A stretch of DNA of 12,403 bases from an uncultured Lachnospiraceae bacterium (GCA_947653315.1 CANTGP010000045.1:1-12403); one strand, 5' to 3'; counted from the first letter of the stretch, positions 1-7,771 are shown. A program made the numbers and translations. Notes: generated from the sequence alone by a model not told the origin.

Positions 1-65
1 TTGACGCATCGCCTGCGGATAGCTTCTCCAGCTGCAAGACCCCTGTCGAAACCTTTACTATCCCC
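1..65 (-). ncRNA. ssrA: tmRNA (transfer-messenger RNA), 5' end only
   Basis: This is the 5' portion of tmRNA, which rescues stalled ribosomes together with SmpB. Read on the minus strand from 65, it starts GGGGATAGTAAAGG and continues TTTCGACAGGGG, the hallmark 5' strand of the tRNA-like domain followed by the conserved GGTTTCGACAGG block. The gene runs off the left edge, so the tag-peptide reading frame and the 3' CCA end are not visible. It lies directly downstream of smpB, the usual order in Bacillota, and has its own promoter at 103-131. The mature 5' end at 65 is inferred from the family; the primary transcript probably begins about 30 bases earlier and is trimmed by RNase P. Confidence 0.93.
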
Positions 66-102
66 GATTCCGTTTTGTCCCGTCCTGCCCGGAACTGTAT
101 TT

Positions 103-131
103 ATTATACCTTATTTTTTCCCATGATTCAA
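103..131 (-). promoter_or_regulatory. Sigma-A promoter of ssrA
   Basis: On the minus strand there is a TTGAAT -35 box (131-126), exactly 17 bases of spacer, and a perfect TATAAT -10 box (108-103). The predicted transcription start is near 96, about 30 bases before the expected mature tmRNA end at 65. The -35 box lies only four bases downstream of the smpB stop codon (138-136), so tmRNA can be made independently of the upstream genes. Confidence 0.85.
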
Positions 132-135
132 TAAG

Positions 136-600
136 TTATCCCCTGATTTTTAATTTTAATTCTTTTTCGGCTTCCCTGCGCTGGTCTTTCTTCGCAATGT
201 CATGCCGTTTGTCATACAGCTTTTTCCCTTTTGCCAGTCCGATTTCCACTTTTGCCTTTCCGTCCTTAAAGTATACCTGCAACGGGACGAGCGTATAACC
301 TTTCTCCGCAATCTTACCCGCCATCCGGTTTATTTCCTGTTTGTGCAGGAGCAGTTTCCGCACACGGAGCGGGTCTTTGTTGAAGATGTTCCCTTTTTCG
401 TAAGGACTGACATGCATCCCGTAAACAAAGACTTCCCCGTTTTCCACACGTACAAACGCCTCCTTGATGCTGCATTTTCCCATACGCATGGACTTGACCT
501 CCGTGCCGTGGAGCACGATTCCCGCTTCATATTTTTCCTCAATAAAATAATCATGGTATGCCTTTTTATTATTTGCCACCAGCTTCATGGTTTCACCCAT
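136..600 (-). CDS. smpB: SsrA-binding protein SmpB
   Basis: SmpB is a small basic protein that binds the tRNA-like domain of tmRNA and delivers it to stalled ribosomes. The 154-residue product matches the family over its full length: N-terminal [20 protein letters not shown], then the GTEVKSMR and [10 protein letters not shown] blocks of the OB-fold core, and a lysine-rich C-terminal tail ([18 protein letters not shown]) that enters the mRNA channel. The start at 600 is supported by an AGAAGGGG ribosome binding site (615-608) seven bases upstream; a second ATG four codons in (588) is possible but has a weaker site. It follows rnr by 83 bases and precedes ssrA, the classical arrangement. RNase R, its upstream neighbour, is known in other bacteria to degrade the non-stop mRNA released by this system. 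Confidence 0.97.
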   Translation of the reverse strand: MGETMKLVANNKKAYHDYFIEEKYEAGIVLHGTEVKSMRMGKCSIKEAFVRVENGEVFVYGMHVSPYEKGNIFNKDPLRVRKLLLHKQEINRMAGKIAEKGYTLVPLQVYFKDGKAKVEIGLAKGKKLYDKRHDIAKKDQRREAEKELKLKIRG

Positions 601-619
601 GTTGACACCCCTTCTCTTA

Positions 620-688
620 CCTATTTCTCTTAACCTATTTTTTAACCTATTTTTTCTTAACCTATTTTCCTATTTTTCTTAGCCTATT
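620..688 (-). repeat. Degenerate tandem repeat, six AATAGG copies, rnr-smpB spacer
   Basis: Six copies of AATAGG (minus strand; CCTATT on plus at 620, 634, 646, 661, 669 and 683) follow each other at spacings of 14, 12, 15, 8 and 14 bases. The fuller unit is close to AATAGGTTAAGAAA. The first copy in transcription order overlaps the rnr stop codon (TAG, 686-684), and the last leads into the smpB ribosome binding site. The tract fills nearly all of the 83-base spacer. It looks like slippage-type expansion; no function is proven. Confidence 0.8.
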
Positions 689-2843
689 CTTCTTCCCCGT
701 CCGCTTCCGCAAAATCCACGGTCCTGGTAAACCGGTCGGTTTTTTCCACCGTTACCGCAATGCGCTGTCCCAGCTTATATTTCTTTCCGGTATCCCGCCC
801 TACCATTTCGTAATTCGCCTCGTCATAGTAAAAATAATCGCCGGTTAAGGAGGAAACATGAATTAACCCTTCCACGGTATTGGGAAGTTCCACATAAATG
901 CCCCAGGCGGTAATGCCGGACACCACGCCCTCAAAGCGTTCCCCGATATGCTGTTCCATGTACTCCGCTTTTTTCAGTTTATCCGTTTCCCTCTCCGCTT
1001 CGTCCGCCCTGCGCTCCATCTTGGAAGAATGGTCCGCCACCTGCGTAAGAATCCCGTTATAGTGCAGGATGCGTTCTTCCCTTAACCGCCCCCTTAACTG
1101 TTCCTTGATAATCCGGTGAATCTGCAGGTCAGGATATCTGCGGATTGGCGAAGTAAAATGGCAGTAGTACTGGCAGGCAAGCCCGAAGTGTCCGGTACAG
1201 TCCACGGAATATTTTGCCTGTTTCATGCTGCGCAGCGCCAAACGGCTGATGAGCGCTTCCTCCGGCGTCCCTTCGATTTTTCCTAACAGTTTTTGGATTT
1301 CCTTTGGGTGGACATCCTCTTTCGTCGTCTTAATCCCATAACCGAAATTGCCGATAAAAACGCCAAGCTGCTGTATTTTCTCCGGGTCAGGATTGTCATG
1401 GGTCCGGTATACGAAGGGGAGCTCCAGCCAGTAGAAATGCTGTGCCACCGTTTCGTTGGCGAGCAGCATAAAATCCTCTATGATTTTCGTTGCCGTGTTC
1501 CTTTCATAAGGTTTGATTTCCAGTGGATGTCCTTCCCCGTCCAGTATGATTTTGGTTTCCGGGAAATCAAAATCGATGGAGCCGCGCTTCTTCCGCTTCG
1601 CACGCAGGATTCCCGCCAGTTTTTCCATCCTTTGGAACATGGGTACCAGTTCCTCATATTTCCTGCATTCTTCTCCGTCGTTATCTTCCAGAATTTTTTT
1701 CACGCTGGTATAGGACATACGCCTGTCCACCCGTATGACGGACTCAACAATGCGGTAATCCGTCACCTCACCTTTAGGGTTAATCCGCATGATGCAGCTT
1801 AACGCCAGCCTGTCCACGCCTTCATTTAACGAGCAGATGCCGTTGGACAGCTTATGGGGCAGCATGGGAATCACCCGGTCCGTCAGGTACACGCTGGTTC
1901 CGCGCTTTAATGCTTCCCTGTCCAGCGCGGAATTTTCCTGCACGTAATTCGTCACATCCGCAATATGGACACCGAGCAGGTATTCCCCGTCTTCTTCCGA
2001 CACGCTGACCGCATCGTCCAAATCCTTGGCGTCTTCGCCGTCTATGGTCACCATCTGCACGTCCCTTAAATCTTCCCGGCCCTGCATGTCCGCTTCCGAC
2101 ACTTCCGATGCCACGCGCGCCGCCTGGTTCAGCACTTTTTCTTCAAATTCCATAGGCATGTCATAACTCCGGACGATGGAAAGGATATCCACACCCGGAT
2201 CATTGATGTGTCCGAGAATTTCTACTACCTTACCTTCCGGATTTTTCCTGCCGTCGCCGTAATCCGTCAGTTCCACCACAACTTTATGCCCGTCCACGGC
2301 TCCCTTGGAACGCTCCGATGCCACGAAAATATCCGCGCCGACTTTCGCGTCATCAGGAATGACAAAACCGTAATTCCTTGATTTTTGGTAGGTTCCCACC
2401 ACCTGCGTCATTCCTCTTTCCAAAATACGGACCACTTCCGCTTCCTGCCGCTTTCCTTTCTGTCCGGCAAGCAGTTTTACCTGCACGGTATCGTGGTGGA
2501 ATGCACCGTTTACTGCGGTTTCCGGTATAAACAGGTCCGTTTCCCTTCCTTCCACTTCCACAAAGCCGAAACCGCGGGCATTGCTGATAAAAGTACCCGT
2601 AAACAAATCCGCATCCGGTTTTACGTACTTTCCCTTTGCGGTCACGCTGATTTTCCCTTCCCGCAGCAGTTCCTCCAGCGCCCTGCGCAGTTCCCTGCGG
2701 TCTTCCTTTGCCACCTGCATGAACGCCGCCATTTCCTTTTCCTTCATGGGAACGTAACATTCATCCTGTATCAGTTCACAGATTAATTCCTTCCTTTTTT
2801 GAAATACTTCCTTTTCCGGTTCCATTTTAAATTCCTTTTCCAT
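684..2843 (-). CDS. rnr: Ribonuclease R (3'-5' exoribonuclease)
   Basis: RNase R is a processive 3'-5' hydrolytic exoribonuclease that degrades structured RNA and works with SmpB/tmRNA on non-stop mRNA. From the chosen start the product is 719 residues, normal for the family. It shows an N-terminal winged-helix region, two cold-shock-type OB domains (FTGTFISNARGFGFVE, then TYQKSRNYGFVIPDD), and the RNB catalytic domain with the acidic cluster TIDGEDAKDLDDAV, whose aspartates hold the two metals. The RNB signature HFTSPIRRYPDL and a C-terminal S1 domain (GERFEGVVSGITAWGIYVE) follow. A longer reading from GTG at 2879 exists, but it has no ribosome binding site and begins eight bases after the U-tract of an upstream terminator; ATG 2843 has AAGGA at the right distance (ATG 2846 is the alternative). 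It ends 83 bases before smpB. Confidence 0.95.
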   Translation of the reverse strand: MEKEFKMEPEKEVFQKRKELICELIQDECYVPMKEKEMAAFMQVAKEDRRELRRALEELLREGKISVTAKGKYVKPDADLFTGTFISNARGFGFVEVEGRETDLFIPETAVNGAFHHDTVQVKLLAGQKGKRQEAEVVRILERGMTQVVGTYQKSRNYGFVIPDDAKVGADIFVASERSKGAVDGHKVVVELTDYGDGRKNPEGKVVEILGHINDPGVDILSIVRSYDMPMEFEEKVLNQAARVASEVSEADMQGREDLRDVQMVTIDGEDAKDLDDAVSVSEEDGEYLLGVHIADVTNYVQENSALDREALKRGTSVYLTDRVIPMLPHKLSNGICSLNEGVDRLALSCIMRINPKGEVTDYRIVESVIRVDRRMSYTSVKKILEDNDGEECRKYEELVPMFQRMEKLAGILRAKRKKRGSIDFDFPETKIILDGEGHPLEIKPYERNTATKIIEDFMLLANETVAQHFYWLELPFVYRTHDNPDPEKIQQLGVFIGNFGYGIKTTKEDVHPKEIQKLLGKIEGTPEEALISRLALRSMKQAKYSVDCTGHFGLACQYYCHFTSPIRRYPDLQIHRIIKEQLRGRLREERILHYNGILTQVADHSSKMERRADEAERETDKLKKAEYMEQHIGERFEGVVSGITAWGIYVELPNTVEGLIHVSSLTGDYFYYDEANYEMVGRDTGKKYKLGQRIAVTVEKTDRFTRTVDFAEADGEEE

Positions 2844-2846
2844 CAT

Positions 2847-2853
2847 TCTTCCT
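2847..2853 (-). promoter_or_regulatory. Ribosome binding site deciding the rnr start
   Basis: The minus strand reads AAGGAAGA followed directly by ATGATG. The AGGA core (2853-2850) is six bases from the second ATG (2843) and three from the first (2846), which favours 2843. No comparable site precedes the upstream GTG at 2879. Confidence 0.6.
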
Positions 2854-2887
2854 TTTTCGTTTTCCTTGACTGGTTTCACGTATGTGC

Positions 2888-2919
2888 AAAAAAAGCACCC
2901 TTACTTTTGCAAGAGCGCT
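2888..2919 (-). terminator. Rho-independent terminator after secG
   Basis: On the minus strand, bases 2919-2909 pair with 2904-2894 over 11 positions (eight Watson-Crick pairs and three G-U pairs), closed by an AAAA loop (2908-2905). The stem runs into seven consecutive T residues (2894-2888). It lies 19 bases past the secG stop codon and about 45 bases before the rnr start, so it should end or attenuate the secG transcript before rnr. Confidence 0.85.
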
Positions 2920-2937
2920 TTTGTAATCATGTACCGC

Positions 2938-3177
2938 TTAAAATACATTCAGATTCAGGATAGCCGCCAAAACTATGAAGCCTACCGCCAAAAACTTAGT
3001 GACTTTCACAAGGGTCCCTTCCATGGAACGGCCTTTATTTTTTCCCCAGTAAGTTTCCGCTGCACCGCTGATTGCCCCTAATCCTGCCGATTTGCCTTCC
3101 TGCATCAATACTAATATAACCAACGCTATGCAAATTATAATAAATACAATTAATAATACTGTCCTTAACGCCTGCAT
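2938..3177 (-). CDS. secG: Preprotein translocase subunit SecG
   Basis: SecG is the small inner-membrane partner of the SecYEG protein-export channel. The 79-residue product begins MQALRTVLLIVFIIICIALV and has two hydrophobic segments (about residues 5-25 and 58-77) flanking the conserved cytoplasmic loop with LMQEGKSAGLGAISGAAETYWGKNKGRS, which is diagnostic. The frame stays open to 3237 upstream (99 residues), but that extension is unlike SecG and lies across the predicted promoter. AGGA eight bases before ATG 3177, backed by AAGGAG farther up, supports the shorter form. It precedes rnr-smpB-ssrA, as in many Bacillota, and has its own promoter and terminator. Confidence 0.94.
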   Translation of the reverse strand: MQALRTVLLIVFIIICIALVILVLMQEGKSAGLGAISGAAETYWGKNKGRSMEGTLVKVTKFLAVGFIVLAAILNLNVF

Positions 3178-3227
3178 TTCAAATATCCTGCTCCTTTCCC
3201 ATCCTGCGTCCGATATACGCAGGTTCC

Positions 3228-3256
3228 AGTTTAGCATAGGGCCGATAAAATTTCAA
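3228..3256 (-). promoter_or_regulatory. Probable secG promoter
   Basis: The minus strand carries TTGAAA (3256-3251), a 17-base spacer, and TAAACT (3233-3228) preceded by TGC, an extended -10 element. Predicted start is near 3221, giving a leader of about 44 bases to ATG 3177. The -10 box is weaker than consensus, so this is a reasonable but unproven call. An AT-rich 7-base inverted repeat (3245-3251 and 3259-3265) overlaps the -35 box and may be chance. Confidence 0.6.
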
Positions 3257-3290
3257 GTATTTTATGAAAAAATTTACAATACCGGCAGCT

Positions 3291-5387
3291 CTAGGAAGCC
3301 GAAACCCTTTCCTTAATATAATCGCGGATTGCCACATGATCCTCAGGCATACGGCAGCCGACAATATACCTGCCCTCGTCATAAGAAGACCGGATGATGC
3401 AGCCGTTTAACACCTTCCCGTTTAGTAAGTCAAATCCCCGGACCGTCACATCCGCCTGCTGTCCCTTTGCATTGCCGAACTCCCGCGCATCACAGGAAAA
3501 AGCGAAACCGCCCGCGCTGATATTAATCATCCTGCCTTCATAGGAAGCGGAACCCATTTTCACGGTGCAGGCATTGTTTAATTCCAGCCTTTCATATTTC
3601 CTGCGGTTCATGACCTTTGGATTGCCCAGGATACACAGCTTATAAACGTTTTCACCGTTCTTCTTAAACGGCATGATTCCTACCTCTTTCCATGTATAGA
3701 GGGAATTGTCCACAATAATCTGGACCTCATAGTTCTGCTTCCGGACCGCGGATTCGAAATAGCGTTCCGCTTCCCCCGTCATGCGGATAAAGATTCCGTC
3801 CTCGGCGACTTCTTCCACTTCCGTCCGGTATTCTTTCCCGTCCGGAGCAAGAATCGTCAGCTTCATGCCTTTTTTCGCATCCGCCACGCCCATGAAGCCG
3901 CCTTCCCCAAGTTCTTCCACCAGCTTTCCTACCACGTTTTCGATTAAAATAACGTTACGGGAGGTTTCCGCATATTTGCTCAGCATGGTTTTGGTGGTGG
4001 CTTCGGAATGTTCCACGCTCTGCGTCATCATCACCATGATGTCCTTCACCTGTTTCATGTTGTCCACCATGTTTTGGTTGGAGCGTTCCACTTCCTTGAT
4101 TGCCGTATCCACCACACGGATTTCCCCGTCAAGCTGTCTGGAATCCTCGGTAATGGCGCCCACGCTGGTATTTACCGTCTTCATTTTCCCTAATGTTTCG
4201 CCGATCAGGTCCAAAATGGTGGTGATGGAATCCGTCATCTTATCGGACGTATCTTCCAAATGATGCAGCGCCGCCATAATGCTGCCGGAGGAATTTTGCG
4301 TTCCCATGCTTAAGTTCCTGATTTCGTCGGCCACCACCGCAAAACCTTTTCCGGCTTCTCCTGCCCTCGCCGCCTCGATGGAGGCGTTTAAAGCCAAAAG
4401 GTTTGTTTGGGATGTAATGCTTTCAATGGTACCCGTCTCCTGTTTCACCATATCAAACTGGCTGCGGAATTCGCCGAGGATTTTTTCCACCTCGGCGGAC
4501 AACTGCGCCATAACGTTGGTGGATTCCACCACATTTTCCAGTTCCGCCGAACTCATGGAAGCATGTTCGGACGATTCCTTAATCAATGCCACCATACGCT
4601 CGGTCAGTTCCGCCACATTTGCCACCTGACGGTTGATGTCTTCCGTCATGTCCATGGAAGACTCTACTTTTTGGTTTAACACATGGTTATTATCCGCCAG
4701 TTCCGCCATGCTCTGTACGACGGTATTGGCTCCTTCCTTATTTTCGTCCGAAAGTTCACGTACCACCGTCACTCCGTCCACTACGGCAGAGCTTGCCGAC
4801 TTTACCTGTTCAATGGTACGCACCACCCTCTGTAAATTGCCCTCCACCGATTTAAGCATTGCCCCGTCGGACGCACTTAAATGATTGATGGAAACGATAT
4901 ACCCCGCATAGCACAAAATAACCGCCGCAATCTGTATTTCATAATTGGCGATATCGGCCGGGCTGTTAATGCCCGCCGTGTAATTTTTGACGATAAAAGC
5001 CACAACACAAAGGATATTTGCAATACCGCAGCGCATCAGCAGGTATCTGTCCTTATACAATACGAGCATGCTCGCCACGGGCAGTATGTACATAACGGGA
5101 AGCATGGACGTGGTCGTCATTAATACAAACAGGTAAAACAATCCGTAACCTACCGCAATGACTTCCTTAAAAATCCCTGTCGCCATTCCCTTTATTTTTA
5201 GGACTAAAAAGCCAATGACTACCGGTATCCAGCAGATGACAATAAATGCAGCATAATATGCCACTGTCCTTGATCCTTTGACCACTTCCAGCAGATATGC
5301 CCCTGAAAGGGCGATGCATACCGTCAGCCAAATGGACATTGCTTTTTTATTTGCGCTTTTCGCAAACAATTCCTCACTATACTCCAT
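3291..5387 (-). CDS. Methyl-accepting chemotaxis protein fused to a YcgR-like PilZ tail
   Basis: This 698-residue protein combines three parts. Residues about 16-170 are hydrophobic, with about six membrane segments and no large external ligand-binding domain. Residues about 185-490 form a long coiled-coil signalling domain with the chemoreceptor hairpin tip ([40 protein letters not shown] region, residues 321-360), which contacts CheA and CheW. Residues about 506-590 resemble the N-terminal domain of YcgR-type flagellar brakes, and 594-690 form a PilZ domain with the c-di-GMP motifs RRKYER (R596 and R600) and NISAGG (N622, S624, G627). No HAMP domain or C-terminal methylase-docking pentapeptide was seen. 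AGGAGGG (5401-5395) eight bases before ATG supports the start. The inferred role is a receptor sensing c-di-GMP or membrane state and feeding the chemotaxis pathway. Known cases of receptor-PilZ fusion exist (Tlp1 of Azospirillum); the YcgR-like pairing here is less familiar. Confidence 0.9.
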   Translation of the reverse strand: MEYSEELFAKSANKKAMSIWLTVCIALSGAYLLEVVKGSRTVAYYAAFIVICWIPVVIGFLVLKIKGMATGIFKEVIAVGYGLFYLFVLMTTTSMLPVMYILPVASMLVLYKDRYLLMRCGIANILCVVAFIVKNYTAGINSPADIANYEIQIAAVILCYAGYIVSINHLSASDGAMLKSVEGNLQRVVRTIEQVKSASSAVVDGVTVVRELSDENKEGANTVVQSMAELADNNHVLNQKVESSMDMTEDINRQVANVAELTERMVALIKESSEHASMSSAELENVVESTNVMAQLSAEVEKILGEFRSQFDMVKQETGTIESITSQTNLLALNASIEAARAGEAGKGFAVVADEIRNLSMGTQNSSGSIMAALHHLEDTSDKMTDSITTILDLIGETLGKMKTVNTSVGAITEDSRQLDGEIRVVDTAIKEVERSNQNMVDNMKQVKDIMVMMTQSVEHSEATTKTMLSKYAETSRNVILIENVVGKLVEELGEGGFMGVADAKKGMKLTILAPDGKEYRTEVEEVAEDGIFIRMTGEAERYFESAVRKQNYEVQIIVDNSLYTWKEVGIMPFKKNGENVYKLCILGNPKVMNRRKYERLELNNACTVKMGSASYEGRMINISAGGFAFSCDAREFGNAKGQQADVTVRGFDLLNGKVLNGCIIRSSYDEGRYIVGCRMPEDHVAIRDYIKERVSAS

Positions 5388-5435
5388 CGCTTTACCCTCC
5401 TGTGAACAAAACAGCGCCTCCTCTTACTGCCTTCC

Positions 5436-5444
5436 ATTATAACA
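5436..5444 (-). promoter_or_regulatory. Extended -10 promoter of the chemoreceptor gene
   Basis: The minus strand shows a perfect TATAAT (5441-5436) preceded by TGT, an extended -10. No good -35 box is found at 16-18 bases, which extended -10 promoters tolerate. Predicted start is near 5429, about 42 bases before the ATG. No flagellar sigma (SigD/FliA-type) promoter was recognised, which is notable for a chemotaxis gene. Confidence 0.65.
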
Positions 5445-5519
5445 TAAGTAGGGCTTTTTTCCCACTTAAATTTGGGGCTGTCTTTAAAAAATTATTTAAG
5501 GAGTCTTTTCCAACACGCT

Positions 5520-6044
5520 CTAAGATTCCACCGCCACCTGGCACATTTTCATCGTAGTCAGGGCCGCTTCATGGCTTTTGGGCGTAACGCCCGCGCAGCA
5601 GGATGCATCCACGGATATTTTTGTTTCCGGCAGTTTCGTCTTTAAAAGCAGGGCGTTTGTCACCACGCAAATGTCGGTACACAGTCCCACCAGTTCAATC
5701 TCCACTTCCTCCTTTTGTGCTTCTTCCCACAACAGTTGCGCCAATTCCATGGAGCCGAACGTGGGTTTATCCACAAGGTGCGCCTGCGGCATGGCCTCCA
5801 TCACTTCTTCCCGTATCTGCCATCCCCTTGTCCCCTTGATGCAATGTTCCACCGGAAGGGATTTCCCTTCACACGTTTCCAAATAATCTTCACCGTGGGT
5901 ATCCCTTGTGGCATAAATATTTTCCGCCGGATAAGCATGGATTTTTGCCACTACCTTTTCCACGATAGCCTGCGCCTCCTTTGTTCCCAAGGCACCGTCT
6001 ATAAAATCGTTTTGCATGTCGATGACTACCAGTATCTTTTTCAT
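5520..6044 (-). CDS. Isochorismatase-family cysteine hydrolase (nicotinamidase-like)
   Basis: The 174-residue product has the isochorismatase/nicotinamidase fold signature: MKKILVVIDMQNDFIDGALG with catalytic D9, RDTH with likely metal ligands D48 and H50, H67 in LPVEHCIKGT, catalytic K93 in VDKPTFGS, and catalytic C126 in GLCTDICVVTNAL. These enzymes hydrolyse amides; nicotinamide to nicotinate in NAD salvage is the best guess, but substrate is not shown by sequence. The frame is open upstream to 6116, but that start falls on the -35 box of the predicted promoter; AAAGGA and AAGGAG just before ATG 6044 support the shorter form. It sits alone between eno and the chemoreceptor gene with its own promoter. 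No clear terminator was found in the 132-base gap downstream. Confidence 0.88.
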   Translation of the reverse strand: MKKILVVIDMQNDFIDGALGTKEAQAIVEKVVAKIHAYPAENIYATRDTHGEDYLETCEGKSLPVEHCIKGTRGWQIREEVMEAMPQAHLVDKPTFGSMELAQLLWEEAQKEEVEIELVGLCTDICVVTNALLLKTKLPETKISVDASCCAGVTPKSHEAALTTMKMCQVAVES

Positions 6045-6087
6045 GAAGTCCTTTCTCCTTTTCCTTTTTATCCTGTAATCCAAGCCC

Positions 6088-6116
6088 ATTTTATCATGAA
6101 ATCCCTTTTTCTTCAA
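6088..6116 (-). promoter_or_regulatory. Promoter of the cysteine hydrolase gene
   Basis: The minus strand reads TTGAAG (6116-6111), a 17-base spacer, then TAAAAT (6093-6088) with an extended TGA just before it. Predicted start is near 6081, giving a leader of about 37 bases. This placement rules against the longer in-frame start at 6116. Confidence 0.78.
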
Positions 6117-6139
6117 TTTATTCCGTTATTCCGTTAAAT

Positions 6140-6223
6140 GTCATGGAAATCAATGTTCGGTTCCCGGGCGGCGTCAAACCGCAGCAGGACGGTGGACGGG
6201 AACCGGACATTAATTTCCGTGGC
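6140..6223. repeat. 84-bp intergenic hairpin element
   Basis: Arms 6140-6166 and 6197-6223 are inverted copies of each other over 27 positions around a 30-base loop. Read as plus-strand RNA they give 23 Watson-Crick pairs, three G-U pairs and one C-A mismatch; on the minus strand the G-U pairs become A-C mismatches, so the plus-strand fold is better. The loop holds a further small stem (GCGG 6168-6171 with CCGC 6179-6182). The element lies between the eno terminator and the next promoter, so it belongs to neither predicted transcript. It could be a REP-like or MITE-like repeat, or a small structured RNA; copy number in the genome would decide. Confidence 0.75.
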
Positions 6224-6224
6224 T

Positions 6225-6253
6225 AAAGGAAAAGAGCCCGGTCACCCGGACTC
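6225..6253 (-). terminator. Rho-independent terminator of eno
   Basis: On the minus strand an 8-bp stem (6253-6246 with 6241-6234; one G-U pair) is closed by a GTGA tetraloop of the GNRA class and is followed by TTTTCCTTT (6233-6225). It begins 24 bases after the eno stop codon. Confidence 0.9.
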
Positions 6254-6277
6254 CCCAACCTATATTTTCTGTATTTT

Positions 6278-7582
6278 CTATATTTTACGGAACGGTTCCA
6301 TATATGCCGCCGTGTCCCCCAACGCATCCTCAATGCGCAGAAGCCGGTTATATTTCGCCACACGGTCGGAGCGGCAGGGCGCGCCCGTTTTAATCTGTCC
6401 CGCATTCACGGCGACGGCAAGATCGGCAATAAACGTATCCTCCGTTTCGCCGGAACGGTGGGAAATCACGGCGCGGTATGCATTCTTATGCGCCATTTCT
6501 ATGGCTTCCATTGCCTCGGATACCGTTCCGATTTGGTTTACTTTAACAAGAATGGCATTGGCGACGCCCAGCTTAATGCCCGCATCCAGCCGTTTCGTGT
6601 TGGTTACGAACAGGTCGTCGCCCACAAGCTGGATTTGTCCGCCCAAACGTTCCGTCATCATCTTCCAGCCGTCCCAGTCGTCCTCCGCCAGCCCGTCTTC
6701 AATGGAAACAATGGGGAATTTCTTAATCAGCTCCTCGTAATAGGAAATCATTTCCTCCGTACCCCGCACGACTTCGCTTCCGCCCAGCTTGCTTTCACCC
6801 GGGAAATGATACATGCCGGTCTTTCCGTTATACAGTTCGCTGCTCGCCACGTCCAATGCGATTTTGATGTCCTGCCCCGGCACGTATTTGCTTGTTTCGA
6901 TGGCCTCCACGATAAGGGAAAGCACTGCCGCCGCATCCGGCAGGTCAGGCGCAAAGCCGCCTTCATCCCCCACACCCGTGGACAGCCCCCTGTCGTCCAG
7001 TATCTTTTTTAAATTATGGTAAATTTCCGCACAAATCCTAAGTCCGTCCGCAAAACATTCCGCCTGCACCGGCATAATCATAAACTCCTGGAAATCCACC
7101 GTGTTCGCCGCATGTTTCCCGCCGTTTAGGATATTCATCATCGGCACGGGAAGCAGTCTCGGATGCACGCCGCCCAAATAGCGGTACAGCGGCAGTTCCA
7201 GCGCTTCCGCCGCCGCCCTGGCACACGCCATGGATACGCCCAGCGTGGCGTTCGCCCCCAAGTTCCCTTTGTTGTCCGTGCCGTCCGTCTCCACCAAAAT
7301 CCGGTCAATCAGGCTTTGGTCCAGGACGTTTACCCCGACCAGCGCGTTTTTTAATTTTGTATTGATATTTTTCACGGCATTGCGGACACCCAGCCCGAAA
7401 TACCTGGTTTCCCCGTCCCTGATTTCCACCGCCTCAAACTGGCCCGTGCTCGCCCCCGAAGGCACTGCCGCACGCCCCGTTATGCTTCCTTCCACCGTCA
7501 CTTCCGCTTCCACCGTCGGATTCCCCCTGGAATCCAAAATTTCCCTGCCGCGGACATCCGTAATTTTTAAACATAAATCCAT
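6278..7582 (-). CDS. eno: Enolase (phosphopyruvate hydratase)
   Basis: Enolase converts 2-phosphoglycerate to phosphoenolpyruvate in glycolysis, in the cytoplasm. The 434-residue product is full length and highly conserved: [13 protein letters not shown] near the N-terminus, the GASTG loop (residues 43-47), metal ligands D244 (IALDVASSE), E295 ([14 protein letters not shown]) and D322 (GDDLFVTN), catalytic K347 ([10 protein letters not shown]) paired with E207 (GDEGGF), H375 (SHRSGETED) and K398 ([11 protein letters not shown]). AAGGAG ten bases before ATG is the ribosome binding site. The 189-base region upstream holds a GGA-rich tract and a small stem (7639-7657), but I could not place a convincing promoter there. 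In many Bacillota eno lies directly next to secG; here two extra genes separate them. Confidence 0.98.
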   Translation of the reverse strand: MDLCLKITDVRGREILDSRGNPTVEAEVTVEGSITGRAAVPSGASTGQFEAVEIRDGETRYFGLGVRNAVKNINTKLKNALVGVNVLDQSLIDRILVETDGTDNKGNLGANATLGVSMACARAAAEALELPLYRYLGGVHPRLLPVPMMNILNGGKHAANTVDFQEFMIMPVQAECFADGLRICAEIYHNLKKILDDRGLSTGVGDEGGFAPDLPDAAAVLSLIVEAIETSKYVPGQDIKIALDVASSELYNGKTGMYHFPGESKLGGSEVVRGTEEMISYYEELIKKFPIVSIEDGLAEDDWDGWKMMTERLGGQIQLVGDDLFVTNTKRLDAGIKLGVANAILVKVNQIGTVSEAMEAIEMAHKNAYRAVISHRSGETEDTFIADLAVAVNAGQIKTGAPCRSDRVAKYNRLLRIEDALGDTAAYMEPFRKI

Positions 7583-7771
7583 GAATTTTCTGCTCCTTTC
7601 CGAAAATCAGCCTTCCTTCCATCCTCCATCCATTCCTGTGGGGATTGTTTTTCCCCATAGTTATTTCCGGAAAAAGCGGAAAAAATTCATGGACATGCGG
7701 CTGCCGCGCTACCAAACTTTATGCCGGATTACGCTGCATCCGTTATAATAAATAAACGTACCGTCTTCCGT

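Noticed and set aside
202..633. Plus-strand open frame of 143 codons antisense to smpB
   Set aside because: It lies opposite a certain gene, has no recognisable domain, and is explained by the codon bias of the minus strand. Other plus-strand frames opposite rnr, the chemoreceptor, eno, the permease and the TPR gene were set aside for the same reason.
620..688. Possible CRISPR-like array in the AATAGG repeats
   Set aside because: Units are 8-15 bases, AT-rich and irregular, with no spacers of the right size and no cas genes nearby.
2844..2879. GTG start for rnr at 2879
   Set aside because: There is no ribosome binding site before it and it lies eight bases from the T tract of a terminator.
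3178..3237. Longer secG start adding 20 residues
   Set aside because: The extension is not SecG-like and covers the predicted promoter -10 box and start site.
3245..3265. AT-rich inverted repeat ATAAAAT / ATTTTAT over the secG -35 box
   Set aside because: Seven A/T-only positions in an AT-rich spacer are easily chance; no regulator is suggested.
5445..5519. Possible terminator after the hydrolase gene
   Set aside because: Only short or AT-only stems were seen (for example GGG / CCC around six A residues); none has a stable stem followed by a T tract.
6138..6740. Plus-strand open frame of 200 codons starting in the hairpin element
   Set aside because: Most of it is antisense to eno, it resembles no known protein, and no ribosome binding site was found before its ATG.
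7639..7657. Five-base-pair stem TGGGG / CCCCA upstream of eno, and the GCGG / CCGC palindrome at 7697-7707
   Set aside because: The stems are short and are not followed by T tracts, so I do not call them terminators or riboswitches.
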